Below are positions 26,994-40,065 of a stretch of DNA of 64,000 nucleotides, in pieces (position 1 is the first letter of the stretch; every line of letters starts with the position of its first letter). The notes below the pieces were generated by a model. That model made no database searches and had not been told where the DNA came from. It saw only the letters and a list, made by a program, of their open reading frames with translations. Origin of the DNA: Brugia malayi (lineage: Eukaryota > Nematoda > Chromadorea > Rhabditida > Onchocercidae); contig NW_025062476.1 of assembly GCF_000002995.4 (NCBI RefSeq), positions 3,343,001 through 3,407,000 of the forward strand, in the 5' to 3' direction. Made by a program: the position numbers and the translations under genes.

Positions 26994-29900
26994 TTACATC
27001 AAATTACACTGTTCATGTCCAACAACAGCCGTATCACTTACCACTGAACAGTTATCTATATCAACATAACCATCACCAATTTCACCATTTTCTCGTGGTG
27101 GAGTAAACGTCGTTTTCACTAAATTCATCGCTGCAGTTGTTGATAGTTGCTGAGTTGGCATGGAATTAATTTTTCGTATAATACCATTTCGCTCTGATAT
27201 AGTATGGTCATCCGATGTAGAAGAACATACTGAAAAGTGATGGGATTTCAGTCAGATTCTCATCCTAACTCATCATTTCGAAGATAAAATGTAAAATATT
27301 TTTCTCAATTTCGTATGCTATTTATCATAAACTATGAAATGATGGATAATGATGTTAGATTCTTAATAAAAAATTAATTAAGAATCTAAGAGCTGTTGAC
27401 TTACAACACAACTTTTTAAACTCATAATATTGAAACCTTTCAATAAATAACCGTTACCTTGACTTTTTTAAAATTAAAAGAAAAAAGAACTTACTTGACG
27501 TGGGCGATATTTTTTGTTCAGTAGCCAGTAGTACGGAATTTCCATTTATTTCCACCTGTGAACTGATGGTTGACAACAAATTGCTGCTACAATAACCAGA
27601 TGCGACAGATGATACTTTTGTAACTACATGATCCCCACTTCTGTCTCCGATTGCTGTAAGATGCCTCTTGTATGCATCGATTAGAGTTCGATATCCGAAA
27701 CTGAAAATATCCCATTATCGTTTGTCTCTTCTGCTCTAAAATGTACTGTCTAACTCAGTATAAGCTACAAAAACACTGCCATGATTGAAATATTTATTAA
27801 CCCTAATACATTTCTTCGAATGAAATTCAAATATCCAAAACTTACCAATTAATTGAGGCCCAATTCTGTAACTGCTCCAAACCTTTATGCAGTTCATTCA
27901 TAGTATCTGGGCTACAGTTCTGCACAAATTTCTGAGAGAAATGCTTACTAAGGAAAGATACATCACGTCGTAACAGGCACAACTGAAAAGAGCTAAAAAT
28001 TGACATATTCTTCACACCATTCTGATTACTACTCAAACATGTCTGTGTCTCCAGAATGGATGCTTCGAGCCTCTCTATTATATTTATTGCTCATTTTCTA
28101 ACTTCTGCTACTCTCCCTTTGTTCTATATTAGATATCATTAGAATTGTCAGATACTCGCTATTCTGATCATGCAAACTAAACACCGAATACAGTTGGATT
28201 TCATTCTCTACATAAAAAGATTCACAAATACAGTGATAAAGAAAGTAAAATATTAACTGACTAAAAATTGCATACCAACAATGTCCAACTGGCGCAGCCA
28301 GCTTCGTACATAACATCCAACATGTATTTCAACTCTAATTCACTTTCTTGTGATCCACGTGCAGCAACTTCACCACATATTTTTTCAAAACCTACAACCG
28401 TATACATGTTTAAATATAATGTTCGCATACTTACATTGTTACAACTACATTTTTAGTGAAAGTTTTACAATTTTTAGCAGAAATTGCAAAACACATTTGA
28501 AACTTGTTTTGCATGTCCTTTCTATTTTCCTTTCTTTTTAAAAGTTTCAAGAAAACCAAATTAACCTTCCCAATCACTGCATGAATTTGAACAACTTTCT
28601 GCGGAAACTGTACTTAACGTAGACTGCCTATGTACTGGTGGTGGTTCTTTCCTATCTGCAACAAATGATAAAATTAACAGTCCAGAATTGTTTTCATTAT
28701 TAATAAATGTATCAATTTGTCAAATATTAATTAGTAAATAATGATGTAAAAAGTAATACCTTCCTTATCGTCAACGAATACCGAGTTTAAGTCTACCGAA
28801 ACTACTGATGTAGTTCGTTGTTGTTCCTCCATATTTAACGAAGCATTACTGTTGGCTGTTGACAGAGCTAAAAAATATATAAAATATAATTGGAACAATG
28901 AATCTGGAACCATTCACAGTGGACAAACCTTTGTATACCATTATAGACGCAGCGGATTAAAACTTACAGCCCTTTTAGTTTACCCAATGTTCAAATGACA
29001 ATAATACTTACAATACAGCTTTAAGTTTCCATTTTGAAAAAAAAAAAAGAATTCTTCCCCATCTCCCCCCCAAAATTCTTAACAACTTACACTGTAAGCT
29101 ATCCAGCGATGTAGTACTTGAAGAAATTTTAATACCCTCAATTTGCTTCGTTAATTGTTCTACGATACTTTGACTGACCAATGGATAAGGCCATTTGAAC
29201 TGTGCATGCAATCGCATCAAAGCTAATGGAAAATCAGTAATCCGTGCTATACTGTGCCGCTGCACTCGAAGCCAACTTACTAAATTAAAATCCAAATAGG
29301 CGGCGAAAGCACCTGAAATGAAAAAAAAAAAATTATGATTGTGAAGATTAGAAGAGATATCAAAGGAATTTTTTTTTAAGACCTCAGAAAACAATGAAAT
29401 TTGAACAAAAAAATCTTATCAAATGGTAGCTCCAAACACAGCTATTTCTTTATTCCTTACAGAAAAGATACTAACCCAAATCCTGAATACTGCAATCTTC
29501 CAGCAAATGAACAGCATGCTGATCCAACACATCATCAAGATAAGTCGACATTGAACCATTGACATTTATCGGACTTAAGGATACATCGAAAGAACCTATT
29601 TTCGAAACTTTTTTTCCAGATGAATCTTTCCGCCCTGATGGACTGATGCAAGCCCCATCCTGCTGTGAAGGTCGCGATCTTTTTATCATACCTTCAATTA
29701 CTTTTATTCACCATGTATTTTTGTGAAAAGAAATTTAATTGAAACTGGACCATTTTTTAATTTTTGAAGAGTTGCTAAAAAATATTTTACTGCACATGGT
29801 AACTCGTATTTTAAAATGCAGTTTGAAGTTTGTTAAAAATTTCTCACACCAACAACTTCAACAATATTAATTTCGTAAGATCTCACCTGGCCCGGTATAG

Positions 29901-32900
29901 CTGCCAAAAACGAATGAATCGGTCTCGTCACTGTCATCTGTTGACATGCACGTAGGGATCCTTGAAACTACATTACCTACGTTGCGATGTGACTTCTGAC
30001 ATGGTGGAGTTCGCAGTGGATCATCAACATCGGATAGATCGATAGCACGAAGAAAACGAACAATGTCGCGTGCTGTCAACCATTGTCGTTTTGAAAGTGC
30101 TTCTTCCAGCAATACTGTTGCATGCTTTAAAAGAGCAATGTTATAAACTAATCAACAGAAAAAGCGTTATTTTTTCCGAAGGACTTCATTTCTCGTTAAT
30201 TATTATAAATTCAACTAGTTGTTTTATTAAATTTCGGAAGAATACTGCGCAAATTCACTTTCGTTTATACTTTGTTCATACAATTATAGCTACTTGCCTT
30301 CGGACACTAATTATAGACCGTAAGACTTACAAATTAAAAGATTTGAAGATGTATGGGCTCTCACTCTCAAGATTCAAATTTAGTAGCAAACCTCCTGACT
30401 GGCTGAGCTGCTTTCCATATTTTGCAGAATTATGAGAAAGCTGACTGCAGTCTCAAGTTGCCCATCACTAATGCATTTCTCGAAAAGTTCACGTGGATGA
30501 CCCGTTACAGTGAACAGTGCAGGCCAAAGAGCTAGTTCAGTTTTCCTGGCACAATGAGCGATCGTTTGTAGATAATTCGGAAATTCTTGAATAAAAGCTA
30601 CCACACGAGGTAACAGTGGATCTGCAGAAGATATGTTTTTATTTTATTCATTTTGCTGCACAAATTCTATTTTGTTGAATGAGATTCATTTGCTAACCAA
30701 TACCTTACCTATTAAAAAAAATCAAAATCAATTAACGAAGAAAGAAACAGGAAAAGAGAGAATAATTTTTTAAAATATAATATCATTTGCCTTAAAATAT
30801 AAAATGTAAGTTATAGACAAACTTTTATAAGAAAATGCAAATTTCGCTTGAATTTTGAAACAATTTTAATTTCACGAAAAATAAGAACCTGGTATTGGTT
30901 CTGAAGAAGTTGCTTCTTCCTCTAGCACATTATGCAATAATAGCTCCAAAACATGGCCGAAGTACGGTAACTGATTACAAGTAGCAGCAATTTCCAATGC
31001 ATATACACCGAGATTTCGTTTCAAAAGTTGTCGCAATAGATGATGCAGGAAAACCTGGAAAACTGCACTCCTAACTAAAGAGCATTCTTAGACTTTTAAA
31101 TTCTAATATAGTGTTGCATAACTTAAAAAATGATGCTTAACAAAAAATGTTTTTAGGAAATCATCGAAAAATTTAAATTGTCGAATAAATTTAATAAAAT
31201 TGTCCGATAAATTTAAAGATAATCCAGAAATTTTTTTGGCACTTTCCTAAACCGTATATATCTTCTGGAACTTAGAGTTATTATACTTTTATAACGTTGA
31301 CTTGCCTCACTTTTACGATGCAAATTATATATTGGCAGATGCTTCATTGATTCCTTTTGATCTGAATATGTTGGACAACTTTCCACACCAACTGCTAAGC
31401 AATCTCGGCTGCATATAACTATAAAAAGGATTTTGTACAACAGCAAAACATTAACTCTGAGGGAAGAATTTCGGAGCTGTGTAGAAGAATTTTAGAGCTG
31501 ATAGAAGTGTTTAAATAATCATCTTAAAAAATCTCCAAAAAAAAAGCTCATTACAAAGATTTCCTGCAGTAACAAGAAAAATGAAGTGAAATGACAAACC
31601 AAGTGGAGCGATGCCCAATTCGAAAGGTAACATAATGCGTTTACTGATGAATGAATGGCATGAATTATACTTGGTGTCACTGGTCTGTCGAGCAGCAAAT
31701 AACGGCATCCAAACCTTAAGTGGAATAATTCACTGGGTGGAATTGATTAACAACAACTCGTTTTACTATTAACAATAAAAAACATGAATTTAGAAGAGAT
31801 ATTAAAATATTAAGTGAAAACGAACTTTCATTCCCTTAGCCCCACAATTCAGCCACAATGCATGTGTTAGATGCGGCTTAAGATAAAAGATATTGTCAAC
31901 TTCATCAGCAGCATCATACCAAATTTGTTCCACATATGATGCGATTAGCATAGGTCGACTTAACTGAATATAAACAAAATAATTCCCATACTGACAAAAC
32001 CGTTGAAGAGAAGATAGACTGTCACTTAAACCATTCTTCAAACTAACTTAGAAGCGTTCCGGTCGCTTTTCAAAAAAAAAAAAAAAAAATTAAAAAGTGT
32101 TCAATAGAATTAGGTTTTCACGGAGCATTTGAAGCAGTTCTTCAAATACAGCAACAAACAGCTAAGCCAGAGGAAGGATTTCAAAAATTTGACTTGAAGA
32201 ACCGGTTCCCAAAAAATTTCCAACTATTTAAGAAAAAATAATTAGAAATATAAATCTTAGAAATGCAAAAACAAAACAAAATTAAAAACCTGGAAAGAAG
32301 ATCCATCATCATCGGATGAATCACTCGCGATACTATCTCGCTTCACAGGATTCAACATTATCAATCTTCCACAAACGTTTATGAAAACTGTGTCTACACC
32401 GTCGCAAAATTTTATTTCTGCAATGAATTGAATAAAATTTCCAGTAACGATAAACTGAAAACACCCTACCAATAATAACTGTAGAACATAACTATAGAAA
32501 TAAAGGTTGAAACAACAACAAAAAATTAACCAGACTCATGATTTAAAGATGCTGGTTCCACGGACAGAACACAAGCTGCATGCGGTACTATATCTTGGAC
32601 ACGTATTTCTGCACATCTGGAATTCATTTGCACAAAAATTTGACTTCTGTCTCATTAACTAAAGTTTCTAGCCAACTTTTATTTATTTATTTTTTTTTTC
32701 AAATGACAAAAACACAACCATTGGCGAGTCTGTCAAACCCTTCTGTGACAATATATTGTAATATGAAACTAGGCTTTCATTAGCAGAAAATAAATCAGCT
32801 AGTAACATCCCTAGGATATGTGATCAAGTAAAATCTATAAAAACGGAAAATGGAACATGATACTCATAAAAGAAAAATAAAATGATTAAATGATAAAAGT

Positions 32901-35900
32901 TCCACTTTACTTCTATTTCCCTATTCGATATGGAAATAGAACCATTATTTTCCCAACAAGTACCTTTCTAATCGTATTAATGACTGCTCATTCTTGACAT
33001 TCTTTTCCAAAAAAAGAGTGAAAATAAATATGCATGAATCCACATCAAAAGTTATTAACTTGTTTTGTCTGCAAATATATGAAATATCTCTAATCAATCA
33101 AATGGTATATGCAGGGGAAAATCACCAAACAGGATACGAAAAACATCCAGAAGTTTTGAGCAGTAACAATTTAACTAAATTCTAAACTAATTAATTTTTC
33201 CAATCAATTCTATAAAAAAATCTTATTGATCAAACAAATGGATGAGAATTTAGAGAATGTTACTTACCGACGACTTAAAAGAAGCATTCGTGACCTAATA
33301 GCATGTCTTATGCAAAACTGATTATTTAACTGATTTTCTAATGGGTAAAACCGTAATTCTTCCTTAGAACGATCAATATCGTAACAGGCAACCACCACAT
33401 ATCCTTCCCAAATAGTCATTCCACCGGTAACCAACATATCTCTTTCCTGAATTTAACATAGGACTATGCTTATCCAACTTATATATAAATTGCTTCTGTA
33501 ATTCAAAAAGAGGTGAAAGTAGCACGGGTCATAATAAATTAATTTCCTTAACCAAAAATAAACGATGGTAACGAGGATTAAAGAGATAACAAAGTTGCTG
33601 GATCAACTAAATTTCTCAGAAATATAAGAAACAAATGAAAATTTAGTAGAATTCGACCTGTGATTCATTGCCGAACATGCGCCATTTACGAGTTATTAAA
33701 TTGTAATGGAGAAAACCTCGAGAACCCGCAGCAACAAGCCACTGCCCATGATCATCCATTTCAACTAACTAAAACATTACAGTATAATAATAAGGCCTTC
33801 GATTTCAATATAAAAATATCTCTAAATGAGCCGGGATATTTTAAAGCTCAGGGAAAAAATCTCTCCATTTATCTGTTATCACGCTCGCACTAATTATTAA
33901 CAATATCCTTAAGCACCTGTAAATTGGTTTTCTTAATCAGAAAACTATAGAATTTGTAATGTATAATCACTTACTCTAATGGGCCAGTTAAATGATAAAT
34001 AGTTGTTTGGTACCGAAAGTACATGCCAGATACTATGAGGAGCGTTAACACTTTGCTCTCGTTCTTTTGCAGCGCTTAGATAGATACGACTGCTTGAAAG
34101 AAACATAATCCTATCCGTACTTTCCTAAAATTAAACTATAAAGTCTTGATGTTTTCAAAATAAACAAAATCTATCAATTAGTTATAGCTAAAACTAAACA
34201 ATTAAGTAAATAGGTAAATCTGAATTAATAAAAAAACAAATCATGAAAACAACAAATCGAATAGGGAGTTAGACAAGCATTCTTGATGAACACCTCATCA
34301 ATAGCTGAGATTTGAATTATTTATTTACATATGCTGTCCGGAAAAATCTAAAACTCACGACGCCATTTGAATTAACAGAATGCGCAATGGGTAAAATATG
34401 CAATCCAGCATCGGTAGCTAGCCATAAACTAAATCCTTCTGGACCCCAATCAACCCAATGACACGAGGCAGCACAGATACTCCTAGAATTTATATATTAA
34501 ATATATAAAAAAACATAACAGACTAAAGATTTTTAAATTAAATCAAATTTGCAATCAGTTAGACATCGCATGCTAAGTATATGTATATATTTATCCGCTC
34601 AATAAATTTGCCAGTTAGGTTACTGATAATGCAACGTATCCCAACAAATTAAATATTTTATAAAATGAAAAGAAACCTATCACTGGAAGATTCGAGAGAG
34701 CACCATAACTGTGCACCAAAGGAGCTAAATATCGCCACAATAGGTACTGTATTCGAACTACTTGCATGTCCGCCATCGCATAATAACGGTGACCAAATGG
34801 CTGCTAATGCTGTTCCTTGTGCATAGCATTCCACATGTCGCACTTGATCCATTCGATTTAATAACTCTGAATTCCAGTAATCTTCATTAATGAAGAAAAT
34901 TAATATGATCTTGAACAACAGTGAATTATGTCATATTTCCGAATGCGACTCAAATTCTTATTTATAAATGTTACAATCAATCATGAAGACTATACAGTTG
35001 TTAATAATTTTTTGAGTCTGGAATTATGAAGACACTGTATTTAAGCAACAACTCTACCTGGTCCATTCTTGACTTGAAGCGTTACACGGAATGTGTTTAT
35101 TAACGAGCCATTAGTATCGTCCAAATGAAAAGCAGCAATATCACCACTAAAGGTTAATATTATTTGAAAAAATAAAAGAACCAAAGCATATGTTTAAATT
35201 TTCAAAACATTAAGTAGTTTATTTCTAAGAGTCATACTTTTTACATCCATAAACAACCAATCTATATTTGTGGTTTGCTGCGGTACAGACAGCATCGTTC
35301 AACTGCACTGCCCATATTCCCAACAGTTCCTGAAAAAAAAAAAAAAATCGAATTTGAGTACATTTCAAATCAATGTAAGAGAAGCTTAATAAATTTATCA
35401 CATTTGTTTCAATCAAGTCACTTTAGCCTTCTCATAATTAATTATCTCAATTTTTCGAACATGGCTTTAAGTCTATTTTGAGAGAGAAGATCATGCTAAT
35501 TCAGCAATTCACCGCCTGAAAAATTAGAAAAAATTAAAAAGTGATGAAGTGAATATTCATAGTAATGGATAAACGTAAGTGTTACCTTCGGAAGAAATCG
35601 AGAAGAGGGTGATGTTAGCAAAGCAGCGGTACCATTAGAAAGCACTATACAAAAACCACCGATAAGAGGAGCATATGCCATATCAGTAACATGCACGCTC
35701 AATTCTTGCACATGTTCAGCTGAAAAAATAAATAAATAAACGTAAAAGCATAAAAATATATTAATAGATTAAGAAAAAAAGAAAAAATGACTTGGAAATT
35801 TCGGAAAACGATTGATGAAGGAAAAGTTTGATGACTGAATTAAACCTGAAATAAATTTGAAGAATTATTAAATTCTTAATTTTACTTCCTTTTGTGTTAG

Positions 35901-38453
35901 CTTACTTTTAGACTGCAACTGATCAACTGCGAATGGAACATCGAGTAAGTGGAATGAGAAATTTTTATCAACAACACCTTCCCATGATATACGATGCAAC
36001 CAGCCATCTTGCAAACAAACAAATAAGTCATCTCGGAAAGGCACAATACTAAAAACAAAATATGCTTAGATCTGATCTAAGATCAACTTTCGATGAATCT
36101 CGAATTATTTAAGGATCCTAAACATGTATGGTTTCATTAAATTTACACAAAGCAACCGCACAAAGCTTACATATGTGATTACGATACATATTTATTTATA
36201 TAATTCCAGTGTAAAATATAATATATATTCTGAATTAACACTTCAGAAACACAAACCATGTTGCTGGACTGTTAAGTCGTGCAACAACCGACAAGTATGC
36301 TGCAGTTGTTGGCCTTTTTTCATGAATAAATAACTCTTGAGAAGTACGCCTTAAGTGTTCCTCACGTGGCTCAGTTAAATTGAAAGACTGTTTGTCGGAT
36401 GATATTTCCAATCGATACAATAATAAACAATTTTTTGAAGTCTGAAAAATACAGACGAAGGATAACTTCTATTCACTATTCCCTATTGTGATTATGAACA
36501 AAAAAAAAAAAAAAAACGGGAAACATTTCAAATAATAACATACAGTTTAAAGAATTTTAAATCGGTCAGCACAATAAGTCAGGAGAAACAGATCGATGGA
36601 GAGATGACAGTCTCTTTTCTAAAAATACTGCACTGCCCGAATTCAGGGCATTATGTATCACCTAGCAGTCTCGCAATCCCCTATCAGACATAAACAAACA
36701 TTGAATTTCTAAAACACTCCTATACTGTTAGCTGTTCAATTATTTAGCTCGATTCATTCCCTTTTTACGATATCTATACTATCCTTTTTGAAAAAAAAAA
36801 AAGTTGAAACAAACCGTAAAACAAATTGCAGAGGAGTCATGTCGCCAATAAACTTTTCTATATTCACCCTTTTCCTTCACATCGTCGTCAGATCGTTTGA
36901 ACAAACAGAGCAAAAGCTGAGGCTAAAAGAAAAGACTTCAAACTTAGTTACTGAAAATTGAAGATTTAAAAAATGATAGAGCTTAAAGTTGTTTCAAAAA
37001 ATTTTACTCTTCTACAAAGATTACGAAAGCGATATATCAAAACAACTGGAAGAACAGGACCAACGTTCCCAAAACAGATAAAACTACGAGTCGTTTTTTG
37101 AATAACTAACTGGCTTTATTATCCTTCTTACATAACAGTTTAAACTCAATAACCAGTCATTTTCCTTTTAATATTTTCATCCCATAAGTCATAACAATTT
37201 GAAGAAATTATAAATTAAAAAAAAAAAAAGAGCTGACATTTGCTAGATAAATGTAAAAAATTGATGAGGTAACGACAACAAAGAGCGTCTTGTCACGATT
37301 TCCGACGACGCAAAACACATGCGGTTCCTGATTTTTATCACTTTTACTACATCCTGGTAATCGCAAATTATGTTCGCTTCCATCCTGAAAAAACTAAACA
37401 AATGTCGTACATGAAATATAAGGATGTATTTTAAATTCTACATTTTGCCTGATAAAGTTGCAAAAAATTAATGTTAATGTTAACATTAAAACTGTTTCGT
37501 AACAGTTACTATATGAGAAGACAACCAAGATTGAAAGATGACAACAGACTGTCAAACTATACATCAGAAGACAACCAAACAGAATATAAAAATGTCATAA
37601 AACAGCCAAGCTTCAAAACTGAAATCAAGGTAAGAATGATAAATATTCTATCCAAATACTTAACAACTGGAGATAATAAAGACGAGAATAATAAATAAAA
37701 TTCCAGGAATACGCGTGACAAGCATATATACTAGAAAAATATTAAAAATTTATATAAATACTCATCAAGAGTAAGGATGGTGAGATAATAACTTTGATTA
37801 AATATAATTCAGTTGAAATTTCTTAAACAGTGATAAGGAGAAAATGAAGATTAACAGCAACCTGATACTAGGTCATCCTTACTTTTTTGAGATAAAAAAT
37901 TGCTCATCGATTATATCCCATTACACATACTCAGAATTTTCTCATGGAGATAACGATATAGCAAAGAACATGAAAACGATCAGAATAGAAAATGATATTC
38001 AAACAATATCTAGAAAAGAGTATGGAAGAAAATACTTCACCGAATCATATGTTTTATTTGAAGAATAATTAAAAACAGCGAGGATTTAGTGGACTACCAA
38101 TCATTAATAACTAAATAATAATAATAATAATAATAAAACCTATAGTTGCTCCTCTTTAATCCTTTTTCTTTCTACTTTTTGCCTGCCTACCACATGAAGA
38201 GTATATATCAATGAATCTATAGTCCTACAAAACAATGCAAATGGTATGGTGTTCAAATGAAATTTATATCTCTATAAAAGACAAAACTTACTGAAAGATA
38301 AGACTTTCACACAGAAGATGAGCGATGGATCTTCCCAATTAAAGAAAGAAAGTGAGTAAAAAAGAGGGCAGTCAATTGATTTAAAACAATCCAAGGACAG
38401 GAGAGAAAAACAGCTTGCAGAAATTAAGCCATAATAATTACCGGCAGAAACAT
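26994..38453 (-). CDS. RIC1: RIC1 homologue, Rab6 exchange-factor subunit
   Basis: 1412-residue homologue of RIC1 (human about 1420), which with RGP1 activates Rab6 for retrograde traffic to the trans-Golgi. Exons (minus): 38453-38442, 37384-37238, 36922-36815, 36441-36242, 36048-35906, 35719-35586, 35329-35238, 35146-35058, 34881-34677, 34482-34359, 34124-33975, 33768-33658, 33446-33268, 32616-32531, 32417-32290, 31963-31826, 31714-31600, 31418-31306, 31054-30889, 30621-30392, 30124-29887, 29691-29476, 29312-29091, 28867-28760, 28655-28566, 28391-28276, 27982-27846, 27700-27495, 27229-26994. All phases join. The N-terminal half is the WD40-type propeller region ([20 protein letters not shown]). 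The C-terminal half is the helical RIC1 domain ([50 protein letters not shown]). A weak coiling Ser/Asp-rich linker ([10 protein letters not shown]) lies near the middle. Exon 1 encodes only four residues, and one intron has a GC donor. Confidence 0.95.
37513..38068 (+). CDS. Candidate small gene nested in RIC1 intron 1
   Basis: Hypothetical. It lies on the strand opposite RIC1, entirely inside its first intron. An acceptor-like CGTAACAG ends at 37505 and the ATG is at 37513. The frame is open to a good donor (AAG then GTAAGA) at 37629, and joining in phase to 37838 continues to the stop at 38068, giving 115 residues. An AATAAA lies at 38132, 64 bases past the stop. The product is hydrophilic and charged, starts [12 protein letters not shown], and has no signal peptide, membrane segment or known domain. 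Weak points: the 37838 acceptor (GATAAG) is poor. An alternative is a 74-residue product from ATG 37844, just after a better acceptor (AAACAG, ending 37830). It could also be chance open sequence. Confidence 0.28.
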
Positions 38454-38466
38454 ATTTGTCTATAAA
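38454..38466 (-). promoter_or_regulatory. Probable SL trans-splice acceptor, RIC1
   Basis: The minus strand reads TTTTCTTTTATAG ending at 38460, then six bases before the ATG at 38453. The pyrimidine-rich acceptor with no visible donor upstream suggests leader trans-splicing. It also supports the tiny four-codon first exon. Confidence 0.5.
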
Positions 38467-40053
38467 AGAAAATATCCTAGTTACTGAATGCTGTCCACCA
38501 TCATAGCAAGTGATGGCACTGATAGCAACCGTCCGTAAGCATATATCCTGTAAGCAAGTTTGTTATTCGACAACATACAAACACGTTGACATTTATAAAT
38601 TTCATAAATGTCAAAACATCCTATACTGAACAGATGTTAAATAATGTTTTAGACATAATTAAGTAAAACAGAAATAGACATACTGAATTCCACCATCATG
38701 TCCAGGTTACGTATGAAATGTGATTTTTCTCTGGAGCTGAAATGAATTAAATTCTTAAAATGATAAGCAGTAAAACGCCTAATAAGCAAAACTTTCACGT
38801 ATATAAGCGTGAACTTTCGATGAAAGAGAGAAATGTTCACAATAATTAATAGTAAAAAGTAAATCCATAAATAAACCAATGGAATTTCATCAAATAATTT
38901 CTAAGATAACGAAATTTTGGAAGGAAGCCAACAATTCCTCGCACTACAATGAAAATTTGTTTCCTAATGGAACTGATATAACTATGCCAAACAATTCTCA
39001 TATGATTATAACTCTGATCAAATTAGCAAATTTTTATTAAATTACATCAAATTAATTAGCATCCAGCAGTGTACACTTAATAAAAGCTATAAAATTTAAA
39101 GCTTTGTGACATCTTTGATTGTTAGCGCTTGAATTCAATTAGTAATATTTAATTTAATGCTAAATAAAACTATTCAATAATTTGCCTCTTATAATTTACT
39201 GTCATTTCTGTCCTTTTCACTTCTTTCAGATAAATAATTGATTCTTGTTTTGTTGTTGTTGTGGTTTTCTATCATTGTTGATAAGTTAAATTACAAATGA
39301 AATGATACTAAACATTAATGATTTTGCTCATTTCAATATGAAATTAAATTTTATTTTAGTTGATTCAAAATTCAAACTTAATTATTTGTCATTTTTTAAT
39401 ATCATAAAATTTTGCATTAAGTCAAACAAAAAAAAAGAGAACCATTTATGATTACAACACTGATTGATGATTATTGATAATTGAGAAGAACAAAGATCGA
39501 ATGGATAAAAGTGTATTGCATGGCTAATTGATTTATGCTTTTGCTTTTGATGATAAAAGCATAGAATATCAGCGCTACTATTGCTTCTCTTTACAACTGA
39601 TAAGATAATGAATGCTTTAACTGACCGTTGATCGTTTTTTATCGGTCATTTAGTAAGGCAGCCCGAACGGCTTACAGGTATGGTCTTACATTGTTAAAAA
39701 AAAATTTTAAATAATTTACAGATCAAAATTTAAAAAGTTTTATTTCAGATGTTTTCACTCAAAAATCATCCAAAAATCATTTAAAAAGTTCGTTACTAAA
39801 AGTTCTAACTGAGCAAAAACTAGTTATAGTTTCATTCTTTATGCTAATAAATGGGATACAGTTAATATTTTGGTAGTGAATTTAGTTTTACAAAAATTAA
39901 AATTCAATTCGTATTGAATCCTACATAAACTTATTCTAAACACATTGGTTTAGATAAGTTTAACTTAGCCTTTTTCTGTCTTTTTTTTTTTTTTTAAATT
40001 GTTTTTAAATGTAAAAAGAGAAGATAGTTTTATGATTTTTCTTTTTGCTTTAG
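38467..40053. promoter_or_regulatory. Divergent promoter region, RIC1 and acid phosphatase
   Basis: About 1.6 kb between the oppositely oriented RIC1 and acid phosphatase genes, so it should hold both promoters. It contains several TGATAA-type GATA sites between about 39470 and 39610. No exon of either gene and no other gene is seen. Confidence 0.55.
39596..39605 (+). promoter_or_regulatory. Extended GATA site (ACTGATAAGA)
   Basis: An exact ACTGATAAGA, the consensus reported for the nematode intestinal GATA factor ELT-2, lies 470 bases upstream of the acid phosphatase ATG. The C. elegans gut acid phosphatase pho-1 is a known ELT-2 target, so the site suggests intestinal expression here. That link is inference, and GATA cores are common in AT-rich DNA. 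Confidence 0.5.
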
Positions 40054-40065
40054 AAAGTAGAATTA
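40041..40065 (+). promoter_or_regulatory. Probable SL trans-splice acceptor, acid phosphatase
   Basis: CTTTTTGCTTTAG ends at 40053, 12 bases before the ATG at 40066, with no upstream coding exon. This is the typical layout of a trans-spliced nematode gene. Confidence 0.5.

Noticed and set aside
30070..30435. 121-codon plus-strand reading frame
   Set aside because: It is antisense to two well-supported RIC1 exons (30124-29887 and 30621-30392) and the intron between them; its product has no features.
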